The position numbers and the translations under genes were made by a program. From assembly GCA_009823505.1 (NCBI GenBank), contig VZQC01012381.1:324989-388988 (forward strand): a stretch of DNA of 64,000 nt, read 5' to 3'. The stretch comes from Rhizomys pruinosus (lineage: Eukaryota > Chordata > Mammalia > Rodentia > Spalacidae). Each line of letters begins with the position of its first letter. The stretch's first letter is position 1. Positions 23,740 to 34,078 of this stretch are shown piece after piece. The notes under the pieces are model-generated. The model did no database searches. It saw only the letters and a list, made by a program, of their open reading frames with translations, and had not been told where the DNA came from.

Positions 23740-24339
23740 TGCATATTTTTATTTTAACAAGCTTTTATAGTAATATGTTACCACAAAATCTTTTCAAATG
23801 GCATTTAGTGCTAAACTTCCCCATTCCTTCTTTTGTACCCTGAAGTCCCATTACCTACCCAATTTAACCCTTCCTATTACAATAGTTCCCTTTCTCACTT
23901 CATATTACTGCATTCTAGCTCATGTCCTATGAGCCCTCTCCCCTTCATGGCCCCTTACTAGTTTCCTGACATTTGCTGATGTTTCAGTTGAAACATATAT
24001 GTCTAAAGATTCAAAGTTATCATCACATATAAGAGAGAATGTGAAATATTTGTCATTCTATGTCTGAGTTATCTCAACATGATTATTTCTAGTTCTATCC
24101 ATTTATATGTACATTTCACATTTTCAATTTTTTGCCAGTCAAATAATATTTCATTGTATAAATGTAAAATATTTCCATTATCCATTCATTGGCTGATGGA
24201 CATCCATGTTGTTTTCATATCCTGGCTATTATGAATACATCAGAAATATACATGGATAATTTTGGATCTCTGTAGTAAGTTATAAACTCCTTTGTGTACA
24301 TGTCCAATACTGGCACAGCTGGAACATATGGTATATCTA

Positions 24340-24480
24340 TTTTTTCTGGTCTTTTCGAGACAGGGTCTCCCTGTAGCCCCAGCTGTCCTGGAACTCACTC
24401 TGTAGACCAGGCTGGCCTTGAACTCAAAAAGATCCGCCTGCCTCTGCCTCCCAAGTGCTATGATTAAAGGTTTGCGCCCG
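24340..24480 (-). mobile_element. B1 SINE
   Basis: Antisense B1 from the T tract 'tttttctggtcttttcgaga' to 'aaaggtttgcgcccg', inserted in L1. Confidence 0.88.
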
Positions 24481-24603
24481 TTTCTGAGGAACTTCCACAT
24501 CGATTTCCAGACTAACTCTACTAGTTTGCACTCAGACCAGCAGTGAATAAATATTCCCTTTTCACTTCGTCCTTGCTAGCATTTGTTATCATGTTTTTAA
24601 ATT

Positions 24604-24840
24604 TATTTTATTCTATTTATTTCTGTATGGTATGAATGTACTGTCTGCATGCAAGTCTGTGCACCCGTGTCTTGCAATGCTGCGGAGGTCAGAAGAGGGT
24701 GTTGGATTCCCCTGGAACTGGAGTTCTCCTGGAATTGGAGTTTCAGACGGTTCTTGGCCACCATGTGGGTGCTGGGGATCGAACCCGGGTCCTCTGTAAG
24801 AGCGGTCGGCACTCTTAACTGCTAGGCCATCTCTCCAGCT
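24604..24840 (-). mobile_element. B2 SINE
   Basis: Near full-length young B2 with the 17-bp internal duplication, inserted in L1. Confidence 0.9.
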
Positions 24841-24959
24841 CATTTTTTAAGTTAGATTGTGACTATGGAAAAATGAAATCTCAAAACAGTTTTAATATGC
24901 ATTCCCCTGATAGCTAAAGACAGTGAGCATTCTAAATATTTCTCACTGGATGTGTTATC

Positions 24960-25055
24960 ACACAGCGTTAATCTCAAACTGTGGGAGACAGAGGCAGGAG
25001 GATGTCTATGCAAGTTCCAAGCCAGCAGGGGCTACAAGGATACCCTGTCTTAAAA
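24960..25055 (+). mobile_element. B1 relic
   Basis: A diverged B1 pattern ('gacagaggcaggaggatgtc' and 'ggggctacaaggataccctg') with an internal deletion. Confidence 0.55.
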
Positions 25056-25254
25056 ATATTTCTCAGCCATTTTCATTTCATCTTTTTAGAACTTTATGGT
25101 AGTTCCTCATCACAATTTTAAATGGGTTGTTTGTGTTTTCAATCTTTAGTTTTTTGAGTTACTTATATATTCTAGAGACAGATCCTTTGTCAGATGTATA
25201 ATACCTTCTTCTATTTCTTTTTATAGTAGTATGTCTCAAAGCCTTTTCAAATTA

Positions 25255-25451
25255 TTTAGTATTATTTTATGATATGAGTGTTATGTATATGAGTGTTGTG
25301 CAATGCCCATAAACATGAGAAGAGAGCATCTGATCCACTGGAACTGGGGTTACAGATGGTTATTAGCTGACATGTAGGTGCTGGGATTCAAACCTGGATC
25401 TTCTGCAAGTGCAGTCAATGCTCTTAACTACTGAACCATCTCGTGAGCCCC
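25255..25451 (-). mobile_element. Older B2-type SINE
   Basis: B2 body without the 17-bp duplication, and more diverged than the young copies. Confidence 0.75.
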
Positions 25452-25463
25452 TCAGCACTCTTA

Positions 25464-25695
25464 ATATACAAGTCTTAGGGATGGAGAAATGTTCAGCAGT
25501 TAAGAGTACTGGTTGCCCTTGCAGAGGACACAGGTTTGATTCCCATCACCAACATGGCAGCTAACAACCACTTGTAACTCCAATTCCAGGGGATCTAATG
25601 TGCTCTTCTCATCCCTGTGGGCATTGCACAATACACTCATACAGATAAAATAATAAAAGTAATAAATAAAATATTTTTAAAAATATACAAGTCTT
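25464..25695 (+). mobile_element. Older B2-type SINE with 13-bp target duplication
   Basis: SINE at 25477-25682; ATATACAAGTCTT lies at 25464-25476 and 25683-25695. The single 'aactccaattccagggg' module shows it belongs to the class without the duplication. Confidence 0.85.
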
Positions 25696-26192
25696 TCACT
25701 TTCTTGGTTAGATTTATCCCAAGATTTTGGGGGGCTATAATGAATGGGATTATTTCCCTGTCTTCTTTGTACCCTCCTCCCTATTTGTGTGTGTGTGTGT
25801 GTTTATATATAGGAAGTCTATACCTATTTTGTATCTTATTTTGGATCTTATTTTGTTCAATGTATTTATCAGCTCTAAGACTTTTCTGCTTTTTAGAGTC
25901 TTTTATGTGTAGCATCATATTATCTACAAATAAGTATATTTTTACTTCTTCTTTCCAATTGATATCCCTTTTTCTTTTTTACTTGTCTTAATTGCTCTAA
26001 CAAAAACTTGAAGCACTGTATTGAACAGGGTTGAAAAGAGTAGATATCCTCATATTATTTCCGATTTTAATGGAAATATTTTGAGTTTTTCCATATTTAG
26101 CAAGATGTTGGGTGAGGTTTTCTTGGATATTACTTTCTTTATTTTGACATATGTCCCCTTATATTCCTAGATTCTCTGTAAATTTTATTATG

Positions 26193-26565
26193 AAGGGTGT
26201 GCTGGATAGCTTTAGTGTCAACTTGACACACCTGGGTTGAGGGAGCCTCAATTGGGGAATTTGCTCCATTGGATTGGCCTGTGGCCACATCTGTGGTGTA
26301 TTGTCCAGATTGTTGAGCAGTGACAGTATAAGAAGGGAGGCTGGGCATGAGCCAGAGAGCAAGCCAGGAGCAAGCCAGTAGAGAGCAAGCCAGTGAACAG
26401 CAGTCCTCCATGGCCTCCAGGTTCCTGCCCTGAGTTCCTGCCTTGGGCTCCCTAAGTGATGAAATGTGACCCAGGAGATGTAAGCTGAATAAACCCTTTC
26501 CTCCCCAAGTTGGTGTTGGTCAGAGTGTTTTGTCACAGCAATGGAAGACAAACTAGAACAAAGGG
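26193..26565 (+). mobile_element. MaLR-type solo LTR with 5-bp target duplication
   Basis: A complete LTR (26198-26560, 363 bp) begins with TGTGCTGGATAG and ends with AACTAGAACA. AAGGG is duplicated at 26193-26197 and 26561-26565. The poly(A) signal is in 'tgaataaaccctttcc'. Five-base duplications are typical of ERVL/MaLR elements. It interrupts L1 ORF2. Confidence 0.82.
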
Positions 26566-27107
26566 GAAGTTAGAATTTGTCAAAGGCTTTTTCTCCCTCT
26601 AATAAGATGTTCATATGCTTTCTGTTCTTGAATCTGTTTATATGGTGTGTTACATTTGCAGATTTACATATGTTAAACCATCCCTGAATCTCTGGAATGA
26701 AGTCAACAGGATCATGGAAGATGATCTTTTGATGTGCACTTAAATTTGGCTTATAAGCATTTTACTGAAAATTTTTTGCATGTAAACTCATTAGGAAGAT
26801 TGGCCTAAATTTTTCTTTTCTTCTTTTTCTTTTTTCTTTGTTTCATGGTTAGGTCTTTGTTTTTGGTGTCAGGGAAATACATGCTTCATAAAAAGAATTT
26901 GGAAGTGTCCCTTTTCCATTTTATAAAATAATTTGAAGACTATAGATGTTAGTTCTTCTTTGAAGGTCTGGTAGAATTCTGTACTCAATCCTTCTGGTCC
27001 TGGGTTCTTTTTATTGAAGTTTTGAGATTTACATGTAACAATTTAATATTTCTATCCCCTCACTTATGCATACCTCCCCTTATTGCCTGTGCCCAACTTA
27101 GTCTATT

Positions 27108-27151
27108 TCATATATATGAAATATATATGAAATATATATATATATATATAT
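27108..27151. repeat. (TA)n-rich simple repeat
   Basis: An AT-rich, partly palindromic run at the left edge of the mosaic locus. Confidence 0.85.
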
Positions 27152-27271
27152 TTCATGTTATCTTCTCGTCTTGATATTTTCTTTTCTGTTTCATCCATTC
27201 TGTTACTAAGGCTTTCTCCTGTCCTTTCCTGTTGACAGAATGAGTGTTTGATTTTCTTTTTTATTTCAGCC
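27151..27271 (-). mobile_element. L1 ORF1 fragment (mosaic locus, piece 1)
   Basis: About 120 bp, almost identical to the ORF1 coiled-coil segment at about 22849-22970 but inverted. Confidence 0.85.
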
Positions 27272-27333
27272 AGAGGACTGGAGGCTATATGCACCTCACA
27301 GAAGGAATTTTAACAATTGGTGTAGTCAAGTAG
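27272..27333 (+). mobile_element. ERV-like LTR end fragment (mosaic locus, piece 2)
   Basis: About 62 bp almost identical to 23331-23392, including the LTR end and TGGTGTAGTC. Confidence 0.85.
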
Positions 27334-27580
27334 AATGGCCTGTTAAGCTCTGCTTACAGTAGTCAAAAGCTTTTCTAGCCCAAAGTTCCAAAGTCTTCCA
27401 CATTTCCCCAAACATCCACATGGTCAGGTTCTTCTCAGCCAACAGCACACTCTCTGGTACCAAATAACTGTATTAGTCACTTTTCTGTTGCTGTGATAAA
27501 ACCACCATGAGCAAGGGAACATATAAAAGGAAGAGTTTATTTGAGCTTACAATTGACAGTTCCAGGGAATCAGAGTCTAT
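27334..27580 (-). mobile_element. MaLR internal 5' part and LTR end, inverted (piece 3)
   Basis: On the minus strand this is the LTR 3' end (27578-27469), the leucine-type primer site, then internal sequence (27468-27334). The internal sequence is about 95% identical by eye to 30338-30472 of the complete MaLR. Confidence 0.85.
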
Positions 27581-27582
27581 TG

Positions 27583-27912
27583 TGCCCTGATAGGCCATTG
27601 TGTGAAGCTGTGAATGTGAAGCCTGGTTCGCAGCAGAGACCCCAAGAAGACATTCGAGATGCCAGAGCTGTGAGATATTTGCCAAGGAGAGCTGCATACA
27701 GGGAGTGGTACCAGCCTAAGAAAGAGATGTATGTTGCAAGCAAAGCTGGAAGAGCCGAGCCATCTAAACCCTTTGGAAGTCAACTCCCAGAAGTCGCACA
27801 TGGACCTACTGGACTTGGTGTTTGCCCTGCTGGTTTTCAGTCTTGTTTTGGTCCAGTATTTCCTCACTATGCCTCTATTCCTGCCTTTTGGAATGGAAAT
27901 GTCCCTGTGTTA
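27583..27912 (+). mobile_element. MaLR internal 3' part, direct (piece 4)
   Basis: About 330 bp roughly 93% identical by eye to 31202-31531. It keeps the same reading frame open as the complete element but is opposite in orientation to the neighbouring MaLR piece. Confidence 0.85.
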
Positions 27913-27944
27913 TGGGGTAACTTATTTTAATTTCTTTTTATAAT

Positions 27945-29640
27945 GTATATACTTTAAGAACATTCTAGAGTGGTTTATTTCCATATGGCTTTTTCTAGAG
28001 GCTTTTGGTATTACTTAATCCTTCCCCATAGTCCCTCCTCTGCCCTGACTTCTAATTCCCAGCCCCTTTTAGCCCTTCTTAATCATATCACAGCATTCTA
28101 CCAGGAAGCTTCCACCCACACATGGCTATTTAGTAGGTTCTTGACCTCTCTGAATTTTCAAATTTAAAACACATATCTAAGATGTCAAAACTAGCATACA
28201 GCTACGAGAGAGAACTTGTGATGTTTTTCTTTCTGAATCTGAGTTACCTCACTCAGTATGACTGTTTCTAGTTCCATCCATCCTCCCGCGAGTTTCATAA
28301 TTTCATCTTTTTTAAAGCTGAGTAGTATTTCATTATGTATATATACCACACTTTCATTCTCCATTCATTAATTGATGGGCATCAAGGTTGTTTTCAAGCT
28401 TGTGAAAAGTGCAGCAATGAACATGCACAAACAGATATTTCTGTAATAAGGTATATTTGGGGTATATGCCCGAGTGTTATTGCTGGGTCATATGGTAGAT
28501 CAATTTTGAGCTTTTTGAGGAATTGCCACACTGATTTCCATAGTGGCTGTGGCAATTTGTACTCCCATCAGCAGTGGATAAGAGTTATTTGGTAGATTTT
28601 CAACTATTGTTTCAATCTTACTGGTTTTTATACATTCTTTAAAATTATTTATTTCATTAGATTTAAGATTAGTAAGCTGTATATATCTATTTTTTGAGAT
28701 TTTTTCCACTTTAGTAGAATATAGATTTTAAAATATGTCTTTATGAGTTTATGAGTTTCCTCAGGGTCTATAGTAATGTTTCCCATCTCATCTCCAATTT
28801 TATTAATTTGGATCCTCTCTTTTTCTTTAGGTTAATTAATCTTTTCAAAGAACCAGTTTTTGTTTCATTGATTCTTTATCTTGATTTTTTTCTTTTGTAT
28901 TTCATTAATTTCAGGACTGATTTTGTTTATCTCTTTCCATCTCTTCTTTTTATTTGTCCAGTTTCTTTTTCTTGGTTCTCCAAAGCCTACAGGTGCATCA
29001 TTAAGTTTTTCATATGTGGTATCTCTAATTTTCTTAGGAAGGCACTTAGTGCTATCAACTTTCGTCTTAGGACTGCCTACATTGTGTACCATGAATTTTG
29101 GTGTGTTTTCATTTTCATTGAATTCTACGAATTTTAAAATTCATTTTTGATTTCTCCCTTAACAAAATTTTCATTTAATAGTGTGATATTTAATTTCCAT
29201 ATGTTTCTATAGTTTCTGTTGCCGTTGATATCATGCTTTATTCAGTTCTGGGTAGATAGAATGAAGGGTGTTATTTCAATTTTCTATTTATTGTGGCTTG
29301 CTTTGTGTCCAAAAATGTAAATTTTGGAGAAAGTTCCATGGGTTTCTGAGTAACATGTATATTCTTTTTAAAAAAATTTATTTGTTATTTTTATGTTATG
29401 TGTATGAGTATATTGCCTGTATGTAAGTATGTGCACCCATGTCATGCAATGTCCACGGAGGTCAGAAGGGGGTGTAAGATTCCCCTGGAACTGGAGTTGC
29501 AGATGGCTGTTAGCCACCATGAGGCTGCTGGAAATCAAACCCAGGTCCTCTGCGAAAGCAGCCAGTGCTTTTAACTGCTGAGCCATCTCTCCAGCCCCCC
29601 GAAAATATGTATTCTTAATATTTGGGGGAAATCGATATTT
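27945..29640 (-). mobile_element. Minus-strand L1, internally deleted
   Basis: The L1 3' UTR and ORF2 C-terminal end (27945 to about 28590) are joined to the ORF2 endonuclease/early region (about 28590-29640), so most of the reverse-transcriptase region is missing. The open piece at 29092-28865 carries ORF2-like DAPVGFGEPRKRNWTN. A B2 sits inside at about 29368-29600. Confidence 0.7.
29368..29600 (-). mobile_element. B2-type SINE (older class)
   Basis: B2 without the 17-bp duplication, inserted in L1. Imperfect 'atgtatattct'/'atatgtattct' flanks. Confidence 0.8.
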
Positions 29641-29980
29641 GATCACTTTGAACCTGAAGAAACACTAAAATAGTTTCTAACAATAGCTTAAGGCTCATTC
29701 ATAGAAATATTTCAATGGTGCCAAAATAATTTATTGTTTGCGTAGCTTAACATCTTATTTTGAGAGCTCCCAGGTGAACCCTAGTTCCAGTTCCAGTGGT
29801 TATTAACCAGGTTCTAGTAGGGGAAAAAAAGGAAGGTAGGCAGAGGTGTTTATAGGCTGCCTTTAACAGCATGGTTCTTTTACTTGCTGGATATACTTAA
29901 TACCTAACTGACCTGTGAACATTTGTTTCCTCACACTGAAAACTTATCTTCCAAGGCCATAGAAGAACTTTTTCCATTAT

Positions 29981-30337
29981 TGTGGTGGTTTGAATGAGTG
30001 TCCCCCATAGGCTTAAATATTCAGACATTTTGTCTCCAGTTGATGGCACTGTTCTTGGAGGTCTTAGAAGGTGTGGCCATGCTAGAGGAAGTATGTCACT
30101 GGGGGCAGGCTTAGTGAGTTTAACAAGCCTTGTGGTCTCCAGTTGCTCTCTCTGCTTCCTGTGCTCATTGTGAGATGTGACCCACGGCTTGCTGCTCCAG
30201 CTCCAGCCGCCACACCTCCTGCCACAATGGACTCTAATTCCCTGGAATGGTCAATCATAAGCTCAAATAAACTCTTCCTTTAATAAGTTCCTTTGGTCAT
30301 GGTGTTTTATCACAGCAACAGAAAAGTGACTAATACA
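29981..30337 (+). repeat. 5' LTR
   Basis: Starts TGTGGTGG and ends TAATACA; has the poly(A) signal in 'tcaaataaactcttcc'. About 96% identical to the 3' LTR. Confidence 0.9.
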
Positions 30338-30342
30338 GTTAT

Positions 30343-31554
30343 TTGGTACCAGAGAGTGGCCTGTTGGCTGTGAAGAACCTGACCATGTGGATGTTTGGAG
30401 AAATGTGGAAGACTTTGGAACTTTGGGCTAGAAAAGCTGTTGACTACTGTAAGCAGAGCTTAAGAGGCCATTCTAGTAGAAGCCTGGAAGAAAGCATTGC
30501 TGCAAAAAATGTAGTTCCAGAGGAAAATAAAGACTTAGGCAGCAACTGGGATATTTTGATAAAGAGTCTGGCAGCAGTTTGCCCACAGCCCAAATGCTTG
30601 CCTGATGCTAAGTTGAAAAGCAATGGACTAATGTCTTTGGCGGAGGATATTTCAAGACAGCCTAATGTAGAAATGGTGGCGTGGCTTTTAATGGTGAATA
30701 TTATACAGATCTACAGTGAAAAAGAGCAGATGGGGCAGAAAGAAATGCAAAATGTACAGTTTGGATCTGATAACTGCACTAGGAAGATTAAAGGTGGGGC
30801 CAAGGCATGTGAAGGAGAGGTTGGATCTGAAAACTGCACTAGGAAGATTAAAGGTGGGGCCAAGGCTTGTGAAGGAGAGTTTCCTTTTGATAAGGAGATT
30901 AAAGTGATTAAGGAAGGGCCTCGAGATTTACAAGTAAACAAAAGAATCAGTACCTTCAGGGCAAGACCACACCCAGCTAATCCTCCAGCAAGTCCAGGGC
31001 AGAGAAAAGTTGCAAATGTGGTTGAAATGGGCCAGGGTCCGGCCCGAACTTGCAGCCAGATTCGGCAATTTCATTCACGTGGTGCTGGCTTTAGAGGCAT
31101 GAAGTTCGCAAGAGTGAAGGGGTCATCAGTTCTTCCTCCACGGTTTCAGAGAGCCAAAGAGGCCAGGCAGAGTACAGCAGGGGTGTCCCTGAATAAAGAA
31201 GGCCCTGATAGGCCATTGCGTGAAGCTGTGAATGTGAAGCCTGGTGGGCATCGGAGACCCCAAGAAGACTTTCGAGATGCCAGACCTGTGAGATATTTGC
31301 CAAGGAGAGCTGCATACGGGGAGTGGTACCGGCCTAAGAAAGAGATGTATGTTGCAAGCAAAGCTGGAAGAGCTGAGCCATCTAAGCCCTTTGGAAGTCA
31401 AGTCCCAGAAGTTGCATGTGGAGCTACTGGACTTGGCGTTTGCCCTGCTAGTTTTTGGTCTTATTTTGGTCCAGTATTTCCTCACTATGCCTCTATTCCT
31501 CCCTTTTGGAATGGGAATGTGTATTCAGTTCCACTGTACATTGGGAGTAAGTAA
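30343..31554 (+). CDS. MaLR internal open reading frame, 403 codons
   Basis: An uninterrupted frame spans almost the whole internal region, with its first ATG at 30343 beside the primer site. MaLR internal regions are thought to derive from an ERVL gag-like gene. I see no gag zinc knuckle or other catalytic motif. The N-terminal part is Trp/Leu-rich and helical in character, and the C-terminal part is basic and Pro/Arg-rich. Residues from about 140 to 180 include a 20-codon tandem duplication. The copies at 27583-27912 and 36582-36259 keep parts of the same frame. Between this copy and the 27.6-kb copy most substitutions change the amino acid, which is the pattern of neutral decay. I treat it as a relic frame, not a host gene. 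Confidence 0.5.
   Translation: MVPESGLLAVKNLTMWMFGEMWKTLELWARKAVDYCKQSLRGHSSRSLEESIAAKNVVPEENKDLGSNWDILIKSLAAVCPQPKCLPDAKLKSNGLMSLAEDISRQPNVEMVAWLLMVNIIQIYSEKEQMGQKEMQNVQFGSDNCTRKIKGGAKACEGEVGSENCTRKIKGGAKACEGEFPFDKEIKVIKEGPRDLQVNKRISTFRARPHPANPPASPGQRKVANVVEMGQGPARTCSQIRQFHSRGAGFRGMKFARVKGSSVLPPRFQRAKEARQSTAGVSLNKEGPDRPLREAVNVKPGGHRRPQEDFRDARPVRYLPRRAAYGEWYRPKKEMYVASKAGRAEPSKPFGSQVPEVACGATGLGVCPASFWSYFGPVFPHYASIPPFWNGNVYSVPLYIGSK
30344..30361 (+). other. Primer-binding site, tRNA-Leu type
   Basis: TGGTACCAGAGAGTGG lies 6 bp after the 5' LTR. It closely matches the complement of the 3' end of a leucine tRNA, the primer typical of ERVL/MaLR elements. Confidence 0.75.
30761..30880 (+). repeat. 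60-bp tandem duplication
   Basis: Two adjacent 60-bp units (30761-30820 and 30821-30880) differ at only a few bases. The unit is a multiple of three, so the open frame is preserved. Confidence 0.95.
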
Positions 31555-31737
31555 TTTGTCTTTTCATTTTATAGGAGCATACAGTTTAGGAGATTGGCCT
31601 GAGTCTCAGAAGAGACTTTGGACTGTAGACTTTTGAATGGCATTGAAACTGGTAAAGACTATGGGGACTTTTAAGGTTGGACTAAATGCATTTTGCATTT
31701 TATATGGACAGGAGCCTATGGGGGCCAGGAAGTGGAA

Positions 31738-32095
31738 TGTGGTGGTTTGAATGAGTGTCCCCCATAGGCTTTAAGTATTCAGGCATTTTGTCTCCAGTTG
31801 ATGGCACTGTTCTTGGAGGTCTTAGAAGGTGTGGCCATGCTAGAGGAAGTATGTCACTGGGGGCAGGCTTAGTGAGTTTAACAAGCTTTGTGGTCTCCAG
31901 TTGCTCTCTCTGCTTCCTGTGCTCATTGTGAGATGTGACCCATGGCTTGCTGCTCCAGCTTCAGCTGCCATGCCTCCTGCCACAATGGACTCTAATTCCC
32001 TGGAACTGTCAATTGTAAGCTCAAATAAACTCTTCCTTTTATAAGTTCCTTTGGTCATGGTGTTTTATCACAGCAACAGAAAAGTGACTAATACA
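31738..32095 (+). repeat. 3' LTR
   Basis: Same ends and signals as the 5' LTR. Confidence 0.9.
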
Positions 32096-32100
32096 ATTAT

Positions 32101-33110
32101 TATCTTGGAAATTAAACTGTTCCATCTCTTTCTGAAAATTCTACTTAAAAATTGGACAATCTAGTCTACAATGAACTTTACTTACAAAATAAAAAACTTT
32201 ACTTCGTTTTCTTCATAGGGAGCTCTGATCTTTTTATCATAGGAAGAAAGCATATCTGATAGGTTTTATATTTATTTTTCTTTATTTTCTTTTTCTTTTA
32301 TTCTACCTATGTGAATACCCAATATATACAACATATGTATACTATATTGGCCAAATTTATAACAGTCAAATAATTTCTGATTTTGGTGAAGTCAATAATT
32401 TTAAGAATTTTAACAATAGCATCATTTGGTGGCGAATGCAAGAAACATTACAGATTATTACCTCTTCTCTAAATGGGTCTCATGTAATAGGTTTTAGTAC
32501 TTGAACGTACTATTTACTGTACATTTAGGAATATCTGTTTAACTAGGGGAGGTGGTTCATGGAGTCTCCTTTGACCAAGAAAATTTATATAAAATGTTTA
32601 ATTTAAGAACATCAATAATAACTACAGACTATTTTAAGGCAATGGGTACTATGACCATGTGGAATTTAGCTAAGACTATAGTTGGTACAATTAAACTGGA
32701 GCATACCTATCTGTCTTCTGTTGTATTCTCATGATTACAGTAATTAATTTAAATTTACTGGACTACCCAAATATAATTGACTACCTTTGTGTTGAGTGAA
32801 TTTGTGGTTTGTCATTTGACATCTTTTCAGCTTATATTGAAATTAACTCAAAATTTATAATGTGGAAGTAATAAAGCCATTGACACTTTTCATCTTTTGT
32901 TGTATGAATTATTTTGGTACACTAATGATTTCTGATTGAGGATTAAAGTTTTTCCCTTCTGCTTTAATAAGCTGATTTTTTGCTTCCCTCCTCTCCCCAT
33001 TGTCTTCCCCCTCTCATTTTTCCCATTTCCCTCTCTTACGTAATTTTCAGAAAAACAGAACCAATATGAAGATATTTAACATAAGGAATTGGCTCATACT
33101 ATTAACTGAA
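32101..33110. other. Unique AT-rich DNA, nothing recognised
   Basis: No gene or repeat family seen. Confidence 0.4.
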
Positions 33111-33111
33111 T

Positions 33112-33113
33112 TT

Positions 33114-33153
<40 letters not shown>

Positions 33154-33343
33154 TGTGTAAGAGTGTTCAGCCTGTATCTATGTCAGTGCACCTGTGTCAT
33201 GCAATGCCCATAGAGGCCAGATGAGTTACTCAGATAACTGTAGTTACTGGTGGTCATTAGCCTCCATGTGGTGCTGAGAACCAAACCTTGTCCTTTGGAA
33301 GAGTAGCCAGTGGTCTTAACTGCTGAGCCATTTCTCCAGCTCC
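33112..33343 (-). mobile_element. Older B2-type SINE with (TTTA)n tail
   Basis: Antisense SINE: the T-rich tail is expanded to about ten TTTA units (33112-33151). The body lacks the 17-bp duplication. Confidence 0.8.
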
Positions 33344-33903
33344 CTCATTTCTAGAGCAAGACTGTTAGGTAGTTTGGTAATGGACCTCCAATTTACATGG
33401 GGATTTTCCAAACCAAATGTAACCTAGAAACAAGTAAACTCTTAAGTATTTTTAAGGCAGACTCTTAAGTTGGCTAAGGTCATCCTAAAGATGGAGCTCA
33501 AACTTTAAGAAACTGTTAATGTTTCTTAAACACCACTTAGGCCAAAGGTGAGGCCTAGTTGACTAAGCAGCTCAAAAAACCTGTCTAAAATTTTGTCAAA
33601 GGTAGAATTTTTTTCAACATAAATTAGGACTGGCTATTTTAAGTATTCTTAATGATTCCAAGTTTTGACCCTGTTTGCTACATGTGGAGAAAAGGGGCAC
33701 CTGTCTTTTCCTTCAGAAAGAATGATTAAACTATATAAACGAGTCCAACGCACAGCAAGAGAACTCCAAGCCAGGTCATCAAAACTCGACCAATGCTCAG
33801 ATTCTGGAAACAATAAATGGTCTGACCTGTGGCTATTGACCTGGAGCCCCTGCTAGCTTCTTTCCTGAGACCTATTCTCTTTGTCCTCTTCCTCCTCTCC
33901 TTT
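33344..33903. other. Unique DNA, nothing recognised
   Basis: No feature seen. Confidence 0.35.
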
Positions 33904-34078
33904 GATCCTGTCTTCTTTTTTGTCTTTTTGAGACAGGGTCTCCCTTTAGTCCCAGCTGGCCTGGAGCTCTCTATGTAGACCAGGCTGGCCTTAAACTCAC
34001 AGAGATATGCCTGCCTCTGCCTCCCAAATGCTAGGATTAAAGGCATGCACCACAACACCCGGCTGATCCTGTCTTCTT
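33904..34078 (-). mobile_element. B1 SINE with 14-bp target duplication
   Basis: B1 (33918-34064); GATCCTGTCTTCTT at 33904-33917 and 34065-34078. Carries the 'gggactaaaggg' variant. Confidence 0.92.

Larger units (their letters stand above)
23740..27060 (-). mobile_element. Minus-strand L1 with nested insertions
   Basis: The L1 3' UTR (23740-24240) leads into ORF2 C-terminal and reverse-transcriptase sequence, recognisable up to about 27060. B1 (24340-24480), B2 (24604-24840), a B1 relic (24960-25055), two B2s (25255-25451 and 25477-25682) and an LTR (26198-26560) interrupt it. L1 resumes on the far side of most of them. The ORF2 frame is fully degraded. Confidence 0.7.
29976..32100 (+). mobile_element. 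Complete MaLR-type LTR retrotransposon
   Basis: Two LTRs (29981-30337 and 31738-32095) enclose a 1.4-kb internal region. ATTAT is duplicated at 29976-29980 and 32096-32100. A leucine-tRNA-like primer site starts at 30344, and a purine-rich tract (around 31720-31737) precedes the 3' LTR. By hand count the LTRs differ at about 13 positions plus one indel in 357 bp. It encodes no reverse transcriptase, as is normal for MaLRs, so it moved with borrowed enzymes. Confidence 0.88.

Noticed and set aside
28751..29150. Hydrophobic plus-strand open frames of 89-128 codons
   Set aside because: The T-rich antisense of L1 ORF2 yields Phe/Leu-rich frames that imitate membrane proteins.
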